Of a DNA stretch of 63,933 bases, positions 7,328 to 15,493 are shown one piece after another. Source of the DNA: a virus. A program made the position numbers and the translations under genes. Numbering within the stretch: the first letter of the stretch is position 1; each line of letters begins with the position of its first letter. The stretch spans positions 1-63,933 of IMG/VR virus record IMGVR_UViG_3300006059_000003. The stretch is one strand, 5' to 3'. The notes below the pieces were generated by a model. The model was not told where the DNA came from. It was given only the letters and a program-made list of their open reading frames with translations, and did no database searches.

Positions 7328-7345
7328 TTAGGGTTAGGGTTAGGG
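7328..7345 (+). repeat. Three tandem TTAGGG units
   Basis: Exactly three TTAGGG hexamers followed by TATGG. It could fold a weak G-quadruplex; telomere function is not implied. Confidence 0.5.
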
Positions 7346-8216
7346 TATGGAGATACAGCGTTATGTGTTGATGGCATGATTTGTAGAAAGTATTGATATG
7401 GAGATGATATGGAGAGGGGATGGTCTGATATGTTGGCATGTTGGCATGTTGTTTACTTCGTAACCTAATATAAGTTTCTACACTAAGGTTTGATAGAATG
7501 GTTGGAGGAAAAATATTTTTGGTTTGCTATAAATCATTGTTAGCATATGTTGATAATTGTTGATAGTTTAGGGAACGGTCTGGAATCCGATTTATATGCT
7601 TGCTTGCTTGACGATTTTGGGTTGTTCGGGTAAGGTATGACCGTTCCACATGAAACGTTTTCTTTCCACATGGAATTCGTTTTCCCTTCTTTCCTCTCCT
7701 CTGTAGTTTCTCCATAACGTTATCCACGGTCGTTTCCTGCCGTTCCTAGACTACCTATACAGGTGTTAGTGTAGCATGTTAGGTAGGTATAGACGATTCT
7801 AAATTTTCTACAGTAAGGGTATATCAGACGTTACAGGTAGTGTTAGGGTTTCTCCACATTTCCTACACTAATAATAACTGTATTTACTACTCCTGAGATT
7901 CTACACTAAGGTAATTTTAGGTCTAAAACCTTAACTTCCTGCTTCTGTAATTTCTACTCTGTATCTGTAGTTTCTATCCTTCTGTTTAGTGTAGGTTCTA
8001 ACCCTATAGTTATACCTGTAGGAACTTAACCTGACACCCTTGCTCCCTTTTTGGTGTATTTTCTAGGGATGGCCGTGGGCATCATAGTTTTGAAAATCCT
8101 AATTACTATACCTTATCTGTAGAAACTAAGGTTATCTACATATGAAAATCCAAACCATCCTACTCTTAGTGTAGAAACTAAGGGTGGCTATCCTTCTATA
8201 TAGAAAAAATCCTAAT

Positions 8217-8858
8217 ATGAAACTCTATACTGCAGATTCTACACTTCTCTCCTCTCCTATTCGCTCTATCCTCTCCTCTTACCCTCAACTTGCTAGATAC
8301 TCTATAGTTCCTATAGATCAAGACCGCTTTGCTGAATACAAATCTACTGCATATTCTAAACATATTCAATACGGTTTCGGTGCAAAAGACTCCCCTTCCT
8401 ATTTAGGTACTGGAATAATTACTTATGATGACATTGATTGTTCTGGTTTCTTCGAGACTCTACTATACTACTCTACACATAATGTACTCCATGATCTTTC
8501 CCCTCCTTATACTCCACTTCCTGATGGTTCCTATCTTCAAGCAGATTGGTTCCTCTCTCCTATTAATAATTTCTACCATCACAGAATACTCTCTAATCAA
8601 GATTATCTTGATGCAGTTTCTCCTTCTTCTACCACCGACCACGACCCCTTAGTTCGTGCTTGTTTTCATCTTCCTAATGGTCGTAACGGAGATTCTACAG
8701 GTCATGTGTGGATTGACTGCCATGGTCATTCTGTAGAATCTTATGGTGGTCATGGTCCCGGCGAACGTCCTATCCTTCATCAGTGGTTCCAAGATCATTG
8801 TGATCTGGTAGTTATTATTGGTCCTCTAGTTCCTACTTCTAATTGGTCTTACCCTTAA
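8217..8858 (+). CDS. NlpC/P60-type cysteine peptidase, probable endolysin
   Basis: Likely cell wall peptidase. DCSGF gives the candidate nucleophile Cys75, and GHVWID about 90 residues later supplies His163, followed by VESYGGHGPG as often seen after the catalytic His in phage NlpC/P60 hydrolases. There is no signal peptide or obvious binding domain. The ATG at 8217 is preferred; a GTG at 8184 would extend it by 11 residues but has AAGG directly abutting it. It is alone between a long non-coding region and the virion genes. A CHAP-like member of the same clan is the alternative. Confidence 0.6.
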   Translation: MKLYTADSTLLSSPIRSILSSYPQLARYSIVPIDQDRFAEYKSTAYSKHIQYGFGAKDSPSYLGTGIITYDDIDCSGFFETLLYYSTHNVLHDLSPPYTPLPDGSYLQADWFLSPINNFYHHRILSNQDYLDAVSPSSTTDHDPLVRACFHLPNGRNGDSTGHVWIDCHGHSVESYGGHGPGERPILHQWFQDHCDLVVIIGPLVPTSNWSYP

Positions 8859-8861
8859 ACG

Positions 8862-8970
8862 CTCCTCGTCGCTTCGCTCCTCAGAGTCCGAATGTAGAAC
8901 ATATACTAATAGAGTAGTATCTATTACCTTAACTTCTTACTCTATCCGACTCCCTGCGGTCGTCGGCCTT
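8862..8970. other. GC-rich intergenic patch
   Basis: Two short GC-rich pieces (about 8863-8885 and 8944-8967) stand out from the AT-rich surroundings; the second forms CCGAC...GTCGG (8946-8966). No T-run follows, so it is not a clear terminator. It may be a transferred host fragment or RNA structure. Confidence 0.35.
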
Positions 8971-8991
8971 CTATATAATCTCTATACACAA

Positions 8992-9007
8992 TTCTCTTTC
9001 CAGAGAA
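8992..9007. repeat. Dispersed hairpin in a leader
   Basis: TTCTCTTTCCAGAGAA ends 24 bases before the start codon at 9032. Confidence 0.75.
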
Positions 9008-9031
9008 AATACGCAAAGGAAACCTTCTGAT

Positions 9032-9328
9032 ATGTCATGGTCTTTATATACAAAAGGTAGAATTTCTGCTGTTATTGAAGCAGTGAAACTCTCAAAACTC
9101 CAAAATACTGATAATGAACAAGGTAATCATGCTAAGAATCTTATCCTCTCACAAGTGCAGAATATTAAGGAGTATGAAGAGTTATATCAAAATTCTACAC
9201 AACTTGAAGGATTCATTAAAGTTAAATGTGTAGAAATCCAGGCTTTTGGACATTCTGATACTACTAATGGTTCTAGCAATTTCTCTATTAAAGTAGATAT
9301 CTCAGAAATGTTAATTCCTGCTGTCTAA
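9032..9328 (+). CDS. Hypothetical protein (98 aa)
   Basis: No family is recognised. The first two-thirds are helical (KGRISAVIEAVKLSKLQNTD...) and the end is beta-like (SSNFSIKVDISEMLIPAV). AAAGGAAAC lies about 12 bases upstream, the typical ribosome site of this phage. It opens the virion block and may be a minor structural or lysis-associated protein. Confidence 0.6.
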   Translation: MSWSLYTKGRISAVIEAVKLSKLQNTDNEQGNHAKNLILSQVQNIKEYEELYQNSTQLEGFIKVKCVEIQAFGHSDTTNGSSNFSIKVDISEMLIPAV

Positions 9329-9352
9329 TCTCTCTCTCTCTCTCTCTCTCTC
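9329..9352 (+). repeat. (TC)12 microsatellite
   Basis: Twelve TC units directly after a TAA stop. Such a tract is prone to length change by slippage, though here it is untranslated. Confidence 0.9.
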
Positions 9353-9391
9353 TTCTCTTTTCTATCTCCAATAACTAAGGAAACCCTAAAA

Positions 9392-9592
9392 ATGAGTGAT
9401 CTTTCTACAGAAATTGAACAAGTGTCTGGAATTCCTGAGATTCACCTTATGGACACTCCAACCCAGGCAAAAGCCGTAGCTTCTAAGGTGAATGATATTG
9501 TCTCTGTTATCCCACAGGAACAACGAATGTCCTTTATTGGACATTTTATGGTGCAACTTATGGGATTCTTTAACCATAAGAAATCTAACTGA
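9392..9592 (+). CDS. Hypothetical protein (66 aa)
   Basis: Small acidic N-terminus then an amphipathic helix (QRMSFIGHFMVQLMGFFNHKK) rich in Met and Phe. CTAAGGAAACC sits upstream. No family is recognised. Confidence 0.6.
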   Translation: MSDLSTEIEQVSGIPEIHLMDTPTQAKAVASKVNDIVSVIPQEQRMSFIGHFMVQLMGFFNHKKSN

Positions 9593-9631
9593 TTCGACGA
9601 GTAAAACACTGAAAGGAACATTTCCTATACT

Positions 9632-10027
9632 ATGGCTACCTCTCTTACTGGAAGAAATATTTCAGCAACACACCTTCCCTGGGAGGATGGGAATGTCCCT
9701 GTAACTCCTAATGCCGCTGCCGCCCTTCAACAATCAATTACTGGAATTCGTCGTTCTCGTTTAGTGACTCCCGCAGATTCTACGAATCTAACACTAACAG
9801 ACCCTATTTCCGGTGTAACTACTGCGGCTATAGCACGTTGTCTTACAATTTATGGTGGTACTCAGATTTGTGTAGTTTGTGCAGACGATGACCCTGCCGG
9901 TACTCTTAATGCGGGAGGCCCAATTAATATTCCTCTATCTGGTGGATTTATTATTCTTCCATATCATGTCTCTCAGGTGTGGGCAACAGGAACTACAGGT
10001 TCTCCAACCATCATAGCTAATTATTAA
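9632..10027 (+). CDS. Probable virion surface or decoration protein (131 aa)
   Basis: Beta-rich sequence with many Thr, Gly and Ala and almost no charge after residue 40 (TLTDPISGVTTAAIARCLTI...), like phage decoration or head-fibre proteins. Function is inferred only from composition and its place beside other virion genes. Confidence 0.5.
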   Translation: MATSLTGRNISATHLPWEDGNVPVTPNAAAALQQSITGIRRSRLVTPADSTNLTLTDPISGVTTAAIARCLTIYGGTQICVVCADDDPAGTLNAGGPINIPLSGGFIILPYHVSQVWATGTTGSPTIIANY

Positions 10028-10056
10028 TTAACTTGTACCTATAGTTTATAAGGAAA

Positions 10057-10071
10057 TTCTTTTCCAGAGAA
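10057..10071. repeat. Dispersed hairpin in a leader
   Basis: TTCTTTTCCAGAGAA runs straight into AAGGAGG, the ribosome site of the gene at 10097. Confidence 0.75.
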
Positions 10072-10096
10072 AGGAGGCGCGGAACCGCAGAAATTA

Positions 10097-11908
10097 ATGG
10101 CTAAACTTTCACAAGAATTGTTTCCAGGTGGAGTCGCTAGTGCTACATTTGATTGGGCTGTAGACTATGCAGTAGTAGCTAATGGTCCTCCTGAAACTCC
10201 TAATGTTGCTGGTAGAATTTACACTACTAGAAACTCCACTGTCTCTGCCGCCGGTAAGTATGGAATGTCCCATGTGGTAGATTCTATTAGTGGGCAAATT
10301 GGAGTAAGAGCAGTGTTCTTCCTTACAGGTTCCCCTAGTGGAACTTCTGCTATGGAAATATGCCTACGATCTACTACTCAGGATGGTTCTGGTGACCAAT
10401 ACTTCTTCCACTTTGGTATTGATGCTGGTGGAGCAAATATTTTTAAGAGACTTGCAGGAGTTGCAGGTAGTGCTAAGGCTCAAGCGGCAGGAGCAAACTT
10501 AATTGTAGTTAATAATGGTTACGAAGTGTATTTTAGTGCAGAAGGAACTACAACTACTGTATTAAAAGCCTTTGTAAGAGATATGATTACAGGTAAGTAT
10601 CTACAGTCAGACTCTACATGGCAGTATAAAGTTGCTCCTTGTTGTACTTATTCTGATTCTACTTCTCCCTTAACTGCCGCAGGGTATTATGGTGTTTCTA
10701 CACGTATTCAAGCTGGTACTGGTACATGGTATGTAGCTTCTCTACAAGCTGGTTCTATCCAAGCAGTGACTACAGGTAACGTAATAAATGTATCTAATGC
10801 CGCAATTAAACGTACTCATTTAGGTTGGTTTGAAGATACAGTTTCTTCTCCTAACAGAATACAATCTGCTAATCCAGGTAATGCTTTTGATGTAACTATT
10901 ACAGACTCACAATATGCATATATTACCTTAGACGGAGCATCTCCAGCTACTACCTTTGATGTACAATGGAAAGCATCTTACGATACTGACTATAATGCCG
11001 CTTCATTTGTGACTTCTACTATTAATGGAACTTCTGTACTTGCTATTGTAGGGATGCCTTATGGTTCAAATGATTTAAAGGTTATTCTCAAAAATCCCGG
11101 TACTGCTACTGCTGATGTAAGATATACAGGTACAGTAATTGGTATCCAGGGAATAGAGTTGGAATCCGGGAGTTCTGTATCCGCACCTTCTTCAGTTCCT
11201 ACACTTCTAGCAATGTCATACTGTGACTCTATTGGAGAAGGTCAAACTGCAAATCCTACAACAGCAGTATCTTCATATGTATTTGCTCAAGATGCTACAC
11301 AGACATTCCTACATATAGCAATGAAGTTGTTAAATTACTACTATGCCCCTATAGCTTTCTCTGGGCAAGGAGTATATCCTACAATTAACTCTGTTCCTCC
11401 TCTAACTACTACTTATGATGCTTATTTTGCCATATCAGGTACAAAGAAATCTCGCATATCGGGTGGTGTATTTGTTACACAACCTGACTTAGTTATTATA
11501 GAAGAAGGTCATAACGATGGTACTTCTATATCAGGTGGCCCCCAATCTAGTGGTAACTTTCAAACAGCTTATTCTACAGTAGTTACAGGAATTAGAACAG
11601 CGGCTCCTAATGCAATTATTATCTGTATGGTCCCCTTCTCAGGAGTGTATCGTACAGAAATTACAGCTGTTGTTGCCGCCGCTGGCTCAAAGGTGTTTCT
11701 TCTTGATTTAGGAACTCTAGGATTAGCTTCTTTAGGTAATGAAAATCTTACTGCTGGCTCATATGTAGGATTACAAGGAAGTTATGATGAAATTCATCCT
11801 ACAAAAGATTATCATAAGATTCTAGGGGGATTAGTAGCACAAGCACTTAGACAAATACTTGCGCCTTTTGTAGGTAGATCGGGTATTATGTACGGAGGAA
11901 GACTGTAA
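10097..11908 (+). CDS. Virion protein with C-terminal SGNH/GDSL esterase domain (603 aa)
   Basis: Likely a tail-fibre-like or surface protein that removes acyl groups from host surface glycans. The C-terminal 240 residues show the SGNH blocks in order: DS (D377, S378 in YCDSIGEG), GHND (471-474) and DEIHP (D564, H567), so Ser378, Asp564 and His567 are the predicted catalytic residues. The usual Gly of GDS is Cys. The N-terminal 350 residues are beta-rich, neutral and carry Gly/Thr/Ser repeats, consistent with a lectin-like or trimeric fibre portion. A strong AAGGAGG lies upstream. Virion location is inferred from context. Confidence 0.75.
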   Translation: MAKLSQELFPGGVASATFDWAVDYAVVANGPPETPNVAGRIYTTRNSTVSAAGKYGMSHVVDSISGQIGVRAVFFLTGSPSGTSAMEICLRSTTQDGSGDQYFFHFGIDAGGANIFKRLAGVAGSAKAQAAGANLIVVNNGYEVYFSAEGTTTTVLKAFVRDMITGKYLQSDSTWQYKVAPCCTYSDSTSPLTAAGYYGVSTRIQAGTGTWYVASLQAGSIQAVTTGNVINVSNAAIKRTHLGWFEDTVSSPNRIQSANPGNAFDVTITDSQYAYITLDGASPATTFDVQWKASYDTDYNAASFVTSTINGTSVLAIVGMPYGSNDLKVILKNPGTATADVRYTGTVIGIQGIELESGSSVSAPSSVPTLLAMSYCDSIGEGQTANPTTAVSSYVFAQDATQTFLHIAMKLLNYYYAPIAFSGQGVYPTINSVPPLTTTYDAYFAISGTKKSRISGGVFVTQPDLVIIEEGHNDGTSISGGPQSSGNFQTAYSTVVTGIRTAAPNAIIICMVPFSGVYRTEITAVVAAAGSKVFLLDLGTLGLASLGNENLTAGSYVGLQGSYDEIHPTKDYHKILGGLVAQALRQILAPFVGRSGIMYGGRL

Positions 11909-11918
11909 TAAATAAACT

Positions 11919-12716
11919 ATGGCTACAAACAAAGGTATAGATATTCGTCAAAGAGGAGTAGCTTTAGATATTAAAGTCTCCTTAAAAGATACAGCAGGTG
12001 CAAAAGTAACTACAGGTACTACAGTTTGTAGAATCTTGGAGTTACAAACAGATGGTACATTTAAGACATATGACTTCAATGATAATACCTTTAAGTCTAC
12101 TGCTTGTACAACTCCTACACTTGCTTTAACCCATCGTACTGCTAACAATGCTACATTTAACACAGGAATATGGACTGTTATTCAGTCTACCCTTACTGGA
12201 TTTACTGTAGGTAACAAATATACTATATTAGTAAATAACTCTTTAGCGGCTCCTCCCGATCAAGAAAGAGAATGGCAGTATGGAGATGGAGAAGGAGACT
12301 TCTCACTGGACTCTTCTGGAAGAACTACTCTTACTCCTACTACTATTCAAGCCATATGGGATGCTTTAACTTCTGCACTTACTACGGCAGGTTCGGTGGG
12401 CAAAGCACTGGCTGACTATATTGCAGAAAATCAAGTAGTCTTGAATGTTCCTACTACAGGAACTACAGATGGTAATACCTTAGCCCTAACTCGTAAACAG
12501 TTAAATACGCTTATGGCATCTTTAGCGGCTGGTGGAGATACTGCATCTGGTCCTCCTGTAGCTTCTGCATCTTTAACAGTGACTTACTATATGGTAGGTA
12601 TGCCTAAGATCGCTGGTAACATTGTTGCAGTTGCTACAGTGTCCTATGATTCTAATAAGATACAAACTGGTAGAAGTACTACACTTATTCAGAATCCTTT
12701 CCCTGCAATACCATAA
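11919..12716 (+). CDS. Probable virion fibre-associated protein (265 aa)
   Basis: Residues 10-125 look like an immunoglobulin-like beta domain (GVALDIKVSLKDTAGAKVTT); the segment TAGSVGKALADYIAENQ resembles a helix pair common in phage tail or fibre proteins. It starts 10 bases after the SGNH protein gene, which suggests partnership. The exact role is unknown. Confidence 0.55.
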   Translation: MATNKGIDIRQRGVALDIKVSLKDTAGAKVTTGTTVCRILELQTDGTFKTYDFNDNTFKSTACTTPTLALTHRTANNATFNTGIWTVIQSTLTGFTVGNKYTILVNNSLAAPPDQEREWQYGDGEGDFSLDSSGRTTLTPTTIQAIWDALTSALTTAGSVGKALADYIAENQVVLNVPTTGTTDGNTLALTRKQLNTLMASLAAGGDTASGPPVASASLTVTYYMVGMPKIAGNIVAVATVSYDSNKIQTGRSTTLIQNPFPAIP

Positions 12717-12744
12717 TCAACCATAACCGTAGGAAATTATTATT

Positions 12745-12894
12745 ATGATAGCAGGACTAGATCAAGCATTAGACCCTTGTTTCGATCAAATGGCTCTAAT
12801 TACTCAAGGTTCTTCTCCTCCACCACCAACACCTACAGATTCTATAGGTGGATTAACTTCCGGGTGGCTTAGTGGACTAACAGTAGGAATTTAA
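12745..12894 (+). CDS. Small protein with poly-proline linker (49 aa)
   Basis: The product starts MIAGLDQALDPCFDQMALIT, followed by SSPPPPTPTD and a Gly-rich end. The ATG is preceded by TAGGAAAT and the frame fills the gap between neighbouring virion genes. Unknown function; a virion accessory peptide is possible. Confidence 0.55.
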   Translation: MIAGLDQALDPCFDQMALITQGSSPPPPTPTDSIGGLTSGWLSGLTVGI

Positions 12895-12933
12895 TTAAAT
12901 TGAACCGACATAGAAAAGGAAACAATATAAGCT

Positions 12934-14229
12934 ATGTCAGCAACATGCAAAGTAAAAGTAAAACGAAAAGAAGAATCTACTGTATCTGTAGAAACTGTTC
13001 CCTCTAAGAAAACAGCAGTTAAATCTACATCTATAGGAAATTCTCTTCCAGAGAAATTGGAACCCGTTTCGGAACCGAAACCTAGATTTGTTCATAAGAA
13101 ACCTAATGTAAATTCTCCAGAAATAACCAATCAATTCTTAGTACCTTATGGAACTTCTAAAGGTATTGCTGGACCTATAGCAATATTATCTAAAGAAGTA
13201 AGAATAGGTTCTCAGGGAGGAATTATAGGTAATCCAAAAGCAGGTAAGAGACGCGGCGGAAGAGAAAGAAAACTTCATATCTATGACGAAGAAAGACAGT
13301 TAAGAGATAAAGTTATTGCTCATACTCCTGAAGGTAAGAGAATATTTGCATATAACAATAATGGAGTTCCTATTTGTTTCGCTAAACGTTCTAAAGAAAG
13401 TGAAAATTATCCAGAAGGCCATATAGGTAGAGTTCGTTGTCAGTCACATATTACTATGATGAATGGTAGATGTGCTAGACATGGAGGAAATGCACGTTCT
13501 GGACTAATGCACCCCCATGCTAAACATTTACGAACAGCAGAATCTCTCCCTAGACACCTTCGTGTAGATATGTTAGCCGCAGAAAATGACCCTGATCTTC
13601 TTTCTTTGAGACATGAAATAAAACTAAGTGATGTAAGAATTGCTAGTTTAAAACGTGACTTGGAATTAGGATTAAATTCTACTGCCGCTAGACGTATTGA
13701 TAATCTCCTACAGACTATTAACGAGAAACTAAGTAAAAAGTCTTCTTCACAATCTATTAATGAATTATTGTACGAATTAATAGAAGTTTACCAAAAAGGT
13801 AAATCTGAAAAAGCAGGATGGAAAGAGTTAGAAGAAGCTAAAGAAGCTAGACGTAAGTTATCAGAGTCAGAAGCTAAAAGAGAAACTCAACTCAAACTTA
13901 CTTTAGGTGCTAATCAAGTACTTACTCTAGTTTCTGCTATGGCTACTATTGCTCGTGATCTAATTGCTAAACTTATGAAAGACCTAGAATCTAGGTATAT
14001 TTTTATAGATAAAGCAAATGCACCTTTAGCATTACAGCAAACTCTTAAAGAATTTGTAGATTCTAACCCTACTTCAACTGCTGTAGTGAAACGACTTGAT
14101 CTTTCCTGGCAAACTCTGTTCTTAACTGATATGACTAGGAAATTGGGTAAATTAACTACAGGAACAGTTCGTGAAGAAGAAAAAGACGCTATGTATTCTG
14201 ATAGCGAATCAGATATAATGGACGAATAG
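12934..14229 (+). CDS. HGG-motif protein, candidate small terminase subunit (431 aa)
   Basis: Residues 176-189 read NGRCARHGGNARSG, with a preceding CQSH, the signature of the phage HGG family found next to large terminases. The stretch after it (LPRHLRVDMLAAENDPDLLS, then LRHEIKLSDVRI) matches that family and leads into long helices. I infer a role in DNA recognition for packaging. The N-terminal 60 residues are an added basic, disordered extension starting MSATCKVKVKRK and containing NSLPEK, encoded by the dispersed hairpin at 13041-13055. The large terminase gene follows 1.3 kb later. Confidence 0.6.
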   Translation: MSATCKVKVKRKEESTVSVETVPSKKTAVKSTSIGNSLPEKLEPVSEPKPRFVHKKPNVNSPEITNQFLVPYGTSKGIAGPIAILSKEVRIGSQGGIIGNPKAGKRRGGRERKLHIYDEERQLRDKVIAHTPEGKRIFAYNNNGVPICFAKRSKESENYPEGHIGRVRCQSHITMMNGRCARHGGNARSGLMHPHAKHLRTAESLPRHLRVDMLAAENDPDLLSLRHEIKLSDVRIASLKRDLELGLNSTAARRIDNLLQTINEKLSKKSSSQSINELLYELIEVYQKGKSEKAGWKELEEAKEARRKLSESEAKRETQLKLTLGANQVLTLVSAMATIARDLIAKLMKDLESRYIFIDKANAPLALQQTLKEFVDSNPTSTAVVKRLDLSWQTLFLTDMTRKLGKLTTGTVREEEKDAMYSDSESDIMDE

Positions 14230-14268
14230 AAAATAAAGATAGAACATAAGGATGGAGACAGTAACTAT

Positions 14269-14988
14269 ATGAGTTTTACAGAAGCAAAAAGCGGTAGTAT
14301 TGAAGAAGTTAAAGATTGGCTCGATAATCTAAAAGATACAGGTATTACCTTCTACGGCGAAGCCCGTGATCTTGACCAACATCGTGCAGAACATGCAGAT
14401 ATTTTCGATTATGCAAAATATGATCTTCTATACTTAATCAAGCGTGAAGAAGAGAAGGAAGACAGTACTGGATTTGTTATAGTAAATTTAGCAGGACATG
14501 GAGGAATTGGACAAGCACAATACTCTATTTCCTGTATTAGGATTCCTAGTCCATCTTCTTCCCAGGAAAATGCAACTCCTTCACAAGGTCAAGGAAATCT
14601 CTCTGCTAATCAAATTCCTACATCATACCCTACTGTTGGGGGGCATGATGAAGTCGGTCCTAATGTAGGTTCTGAACTTCCTCCAAAACAAATCTTTGTA
14701 GACACTGTAAGTTCTAGTAGTCCTATTGCTGAATCTACAGAAGAAGAATCTACAGATAATGAAGAAGATGAAGATAGTAAAGATAACGAAGAAGGCGAAG
14801 TTGATTTAGATGAAAATGAAAATCCAATAACTTCTAACTCTACTCCTACTTCCACTCCTACATCAGAATCTACTCCTGCACCTGTAATTACTACTACAAA
14901 TACATCAACTACATCAGAATCTACTTCTACTACAGAACCTACACCTCCTGTAGAAGATAAGAAAGAAGACAAAAATAATGGCAGTTAG
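14269..14988 (+). CDS. Acidic protein with disordered C-terminus (239 aa)
   Basis: The N-terminal 75 residues are a folded acidic domain; residues 95-239 are low-complexity, with a Glu/Asp-rich block (STEEESTDNEEDEDSKDNEE) and a Ser/Thr/Pro-rich tail. Function unknown. Its end overlaps the next gene by 11 bases. Confidence 0.6.
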   Translation: MSFTEAKSGSIEEVKDWLDNLKDTGITFYGEARDLDQHRAEHADIFDYAKYDLLYLIKREEEKEDSTGFVIVNLAGHGGIGQAQYSISCIRIPSPSSSQENATPSQGQGNLSANQIPTSYPTVGGHDEVGPNVGSELPPKQIFVDTVSSSSPIAESTEEESTDNEEDEDSKDNEEGEVDLDENENPITSNSTPTSTPTSESTPAPVITTTNTSTTSESTSTTEPTPPVEDKKEDKNNGS

Positions 14989-15346
14989 TGGACAAAAAGT
15001 GGTATCTGCATATAAGGTTATTGCGGCAGGTAGTGTAAATAATACACTAATTGCACCTAACCTTTCCTATCTTCGTGGGTATCAATTAGTAAACAATGCC
15101 GCTTATGTAGTATATCTACATTTGTATGATAAGGCTACTGCTCCTGTTTGTGGTACTGATGTACCAATATTGACTATTGCAATTCCTGCATCTACAACTA
15201 CTCCTATACCATTTCCTCTAACAAGCACACAAGAAGCTGTTATATTCAAGAATGGTCTAGGATTTGCACTATCTAAGGGTTCGGCAGATACAGATGCTAC
15301 AGTAGTAGTTGCAGCAGATATTGTTGGAACTATTTTCTACGTTTAA
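14978..15346 (+). CDS. Small beta-rich virion protein (122 aa)
   Basis: The pattern YVVYLHLYDKATAPVCGTD, then a proline-rich strand, FKNGLGFALSKGSADTD and VVAADIVGTIFYV, is one I recognise from many phages beside head genes, where it is probably a decoration or head accessory protein. No catalytic motif. Confidence 0.6.
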   Translation: MAVSGQKVVSAYKVIAAGSVNNTLIAPNLSYLRGYQLVNNAAYVVYLHLYDKATAPVCGTDVPILTIAIPASTTTPIPFPLTSTQEAVIFKNGLGFALSKGSADTDATVVVAADIVGTIFYV

Positions 15347-15361
15347 GATAGTATCTACCAT

Positions 15362-15376
15362 TTCTCTTCCAGAGAA
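15362..15376. repeat. Dispersed hairpin after a virion gene
   Basis: TTCTCTTCCAGAGAA is the canonical form, 16 bases after the stop at 15346. Confidence 0.8.
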
Positions 15377-15424
15377 GATGTAGAAAAGGGTTCCTTTGGT
15401 TTGTTTCCTTACCTTTTCTACTAA

Positions 15425-15478
15425 GTGAGGGAGTAGTAATTTCTGTTTTGAGAGGGATAGGGTTCTCTACTCCCTTAT
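15425..15478 (+). other. Stem-loop upstream of the large terminase gene
   Basis: AGGGAGTAG (15428-15436) pairs perfectly with CTACTCCCT (15467-15475). It ends 16 bases before the terminase start codon and could control its translation. No T-run follows. Confidence 0.5.
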
Positions 15479-15493
15479 CTTAGAGTATAAACT

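Larger units (their letters stand above)
6413..8216. other. 1.8 kb mostly non-coding region rich in DNA signals
   Basis: No convincing gene is present. It holds a TTGACA (6553-6558) with a weak -10, two dispersed hairpins, a parS-like palindrome, a 13-base inverted repeat, scattered ACTAAGG motifs, a triple TTAGGG, AGATATATT repeats (about 7127-7151), a DnaA-box-like TTATCCACG (7720-7728) and several half-sites of the form GTGAAACA or TTCCACATGGAA. This mix suggests replication, partition or a late control region rather than protein coding. Confidence 0.55.

Noticed and set aside
7327-7346. TTAGGG units as a telomere or CRISPR-like repeat
   Set aside because: Only three units and no spacers; no CRISPR array exists in the window.
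7527-7727. Minus-strand frame of 66 codons in the non-coding region
   Set aside because: No ribosome site and no neighbour on that strand; it overlaps parS-like repeats.
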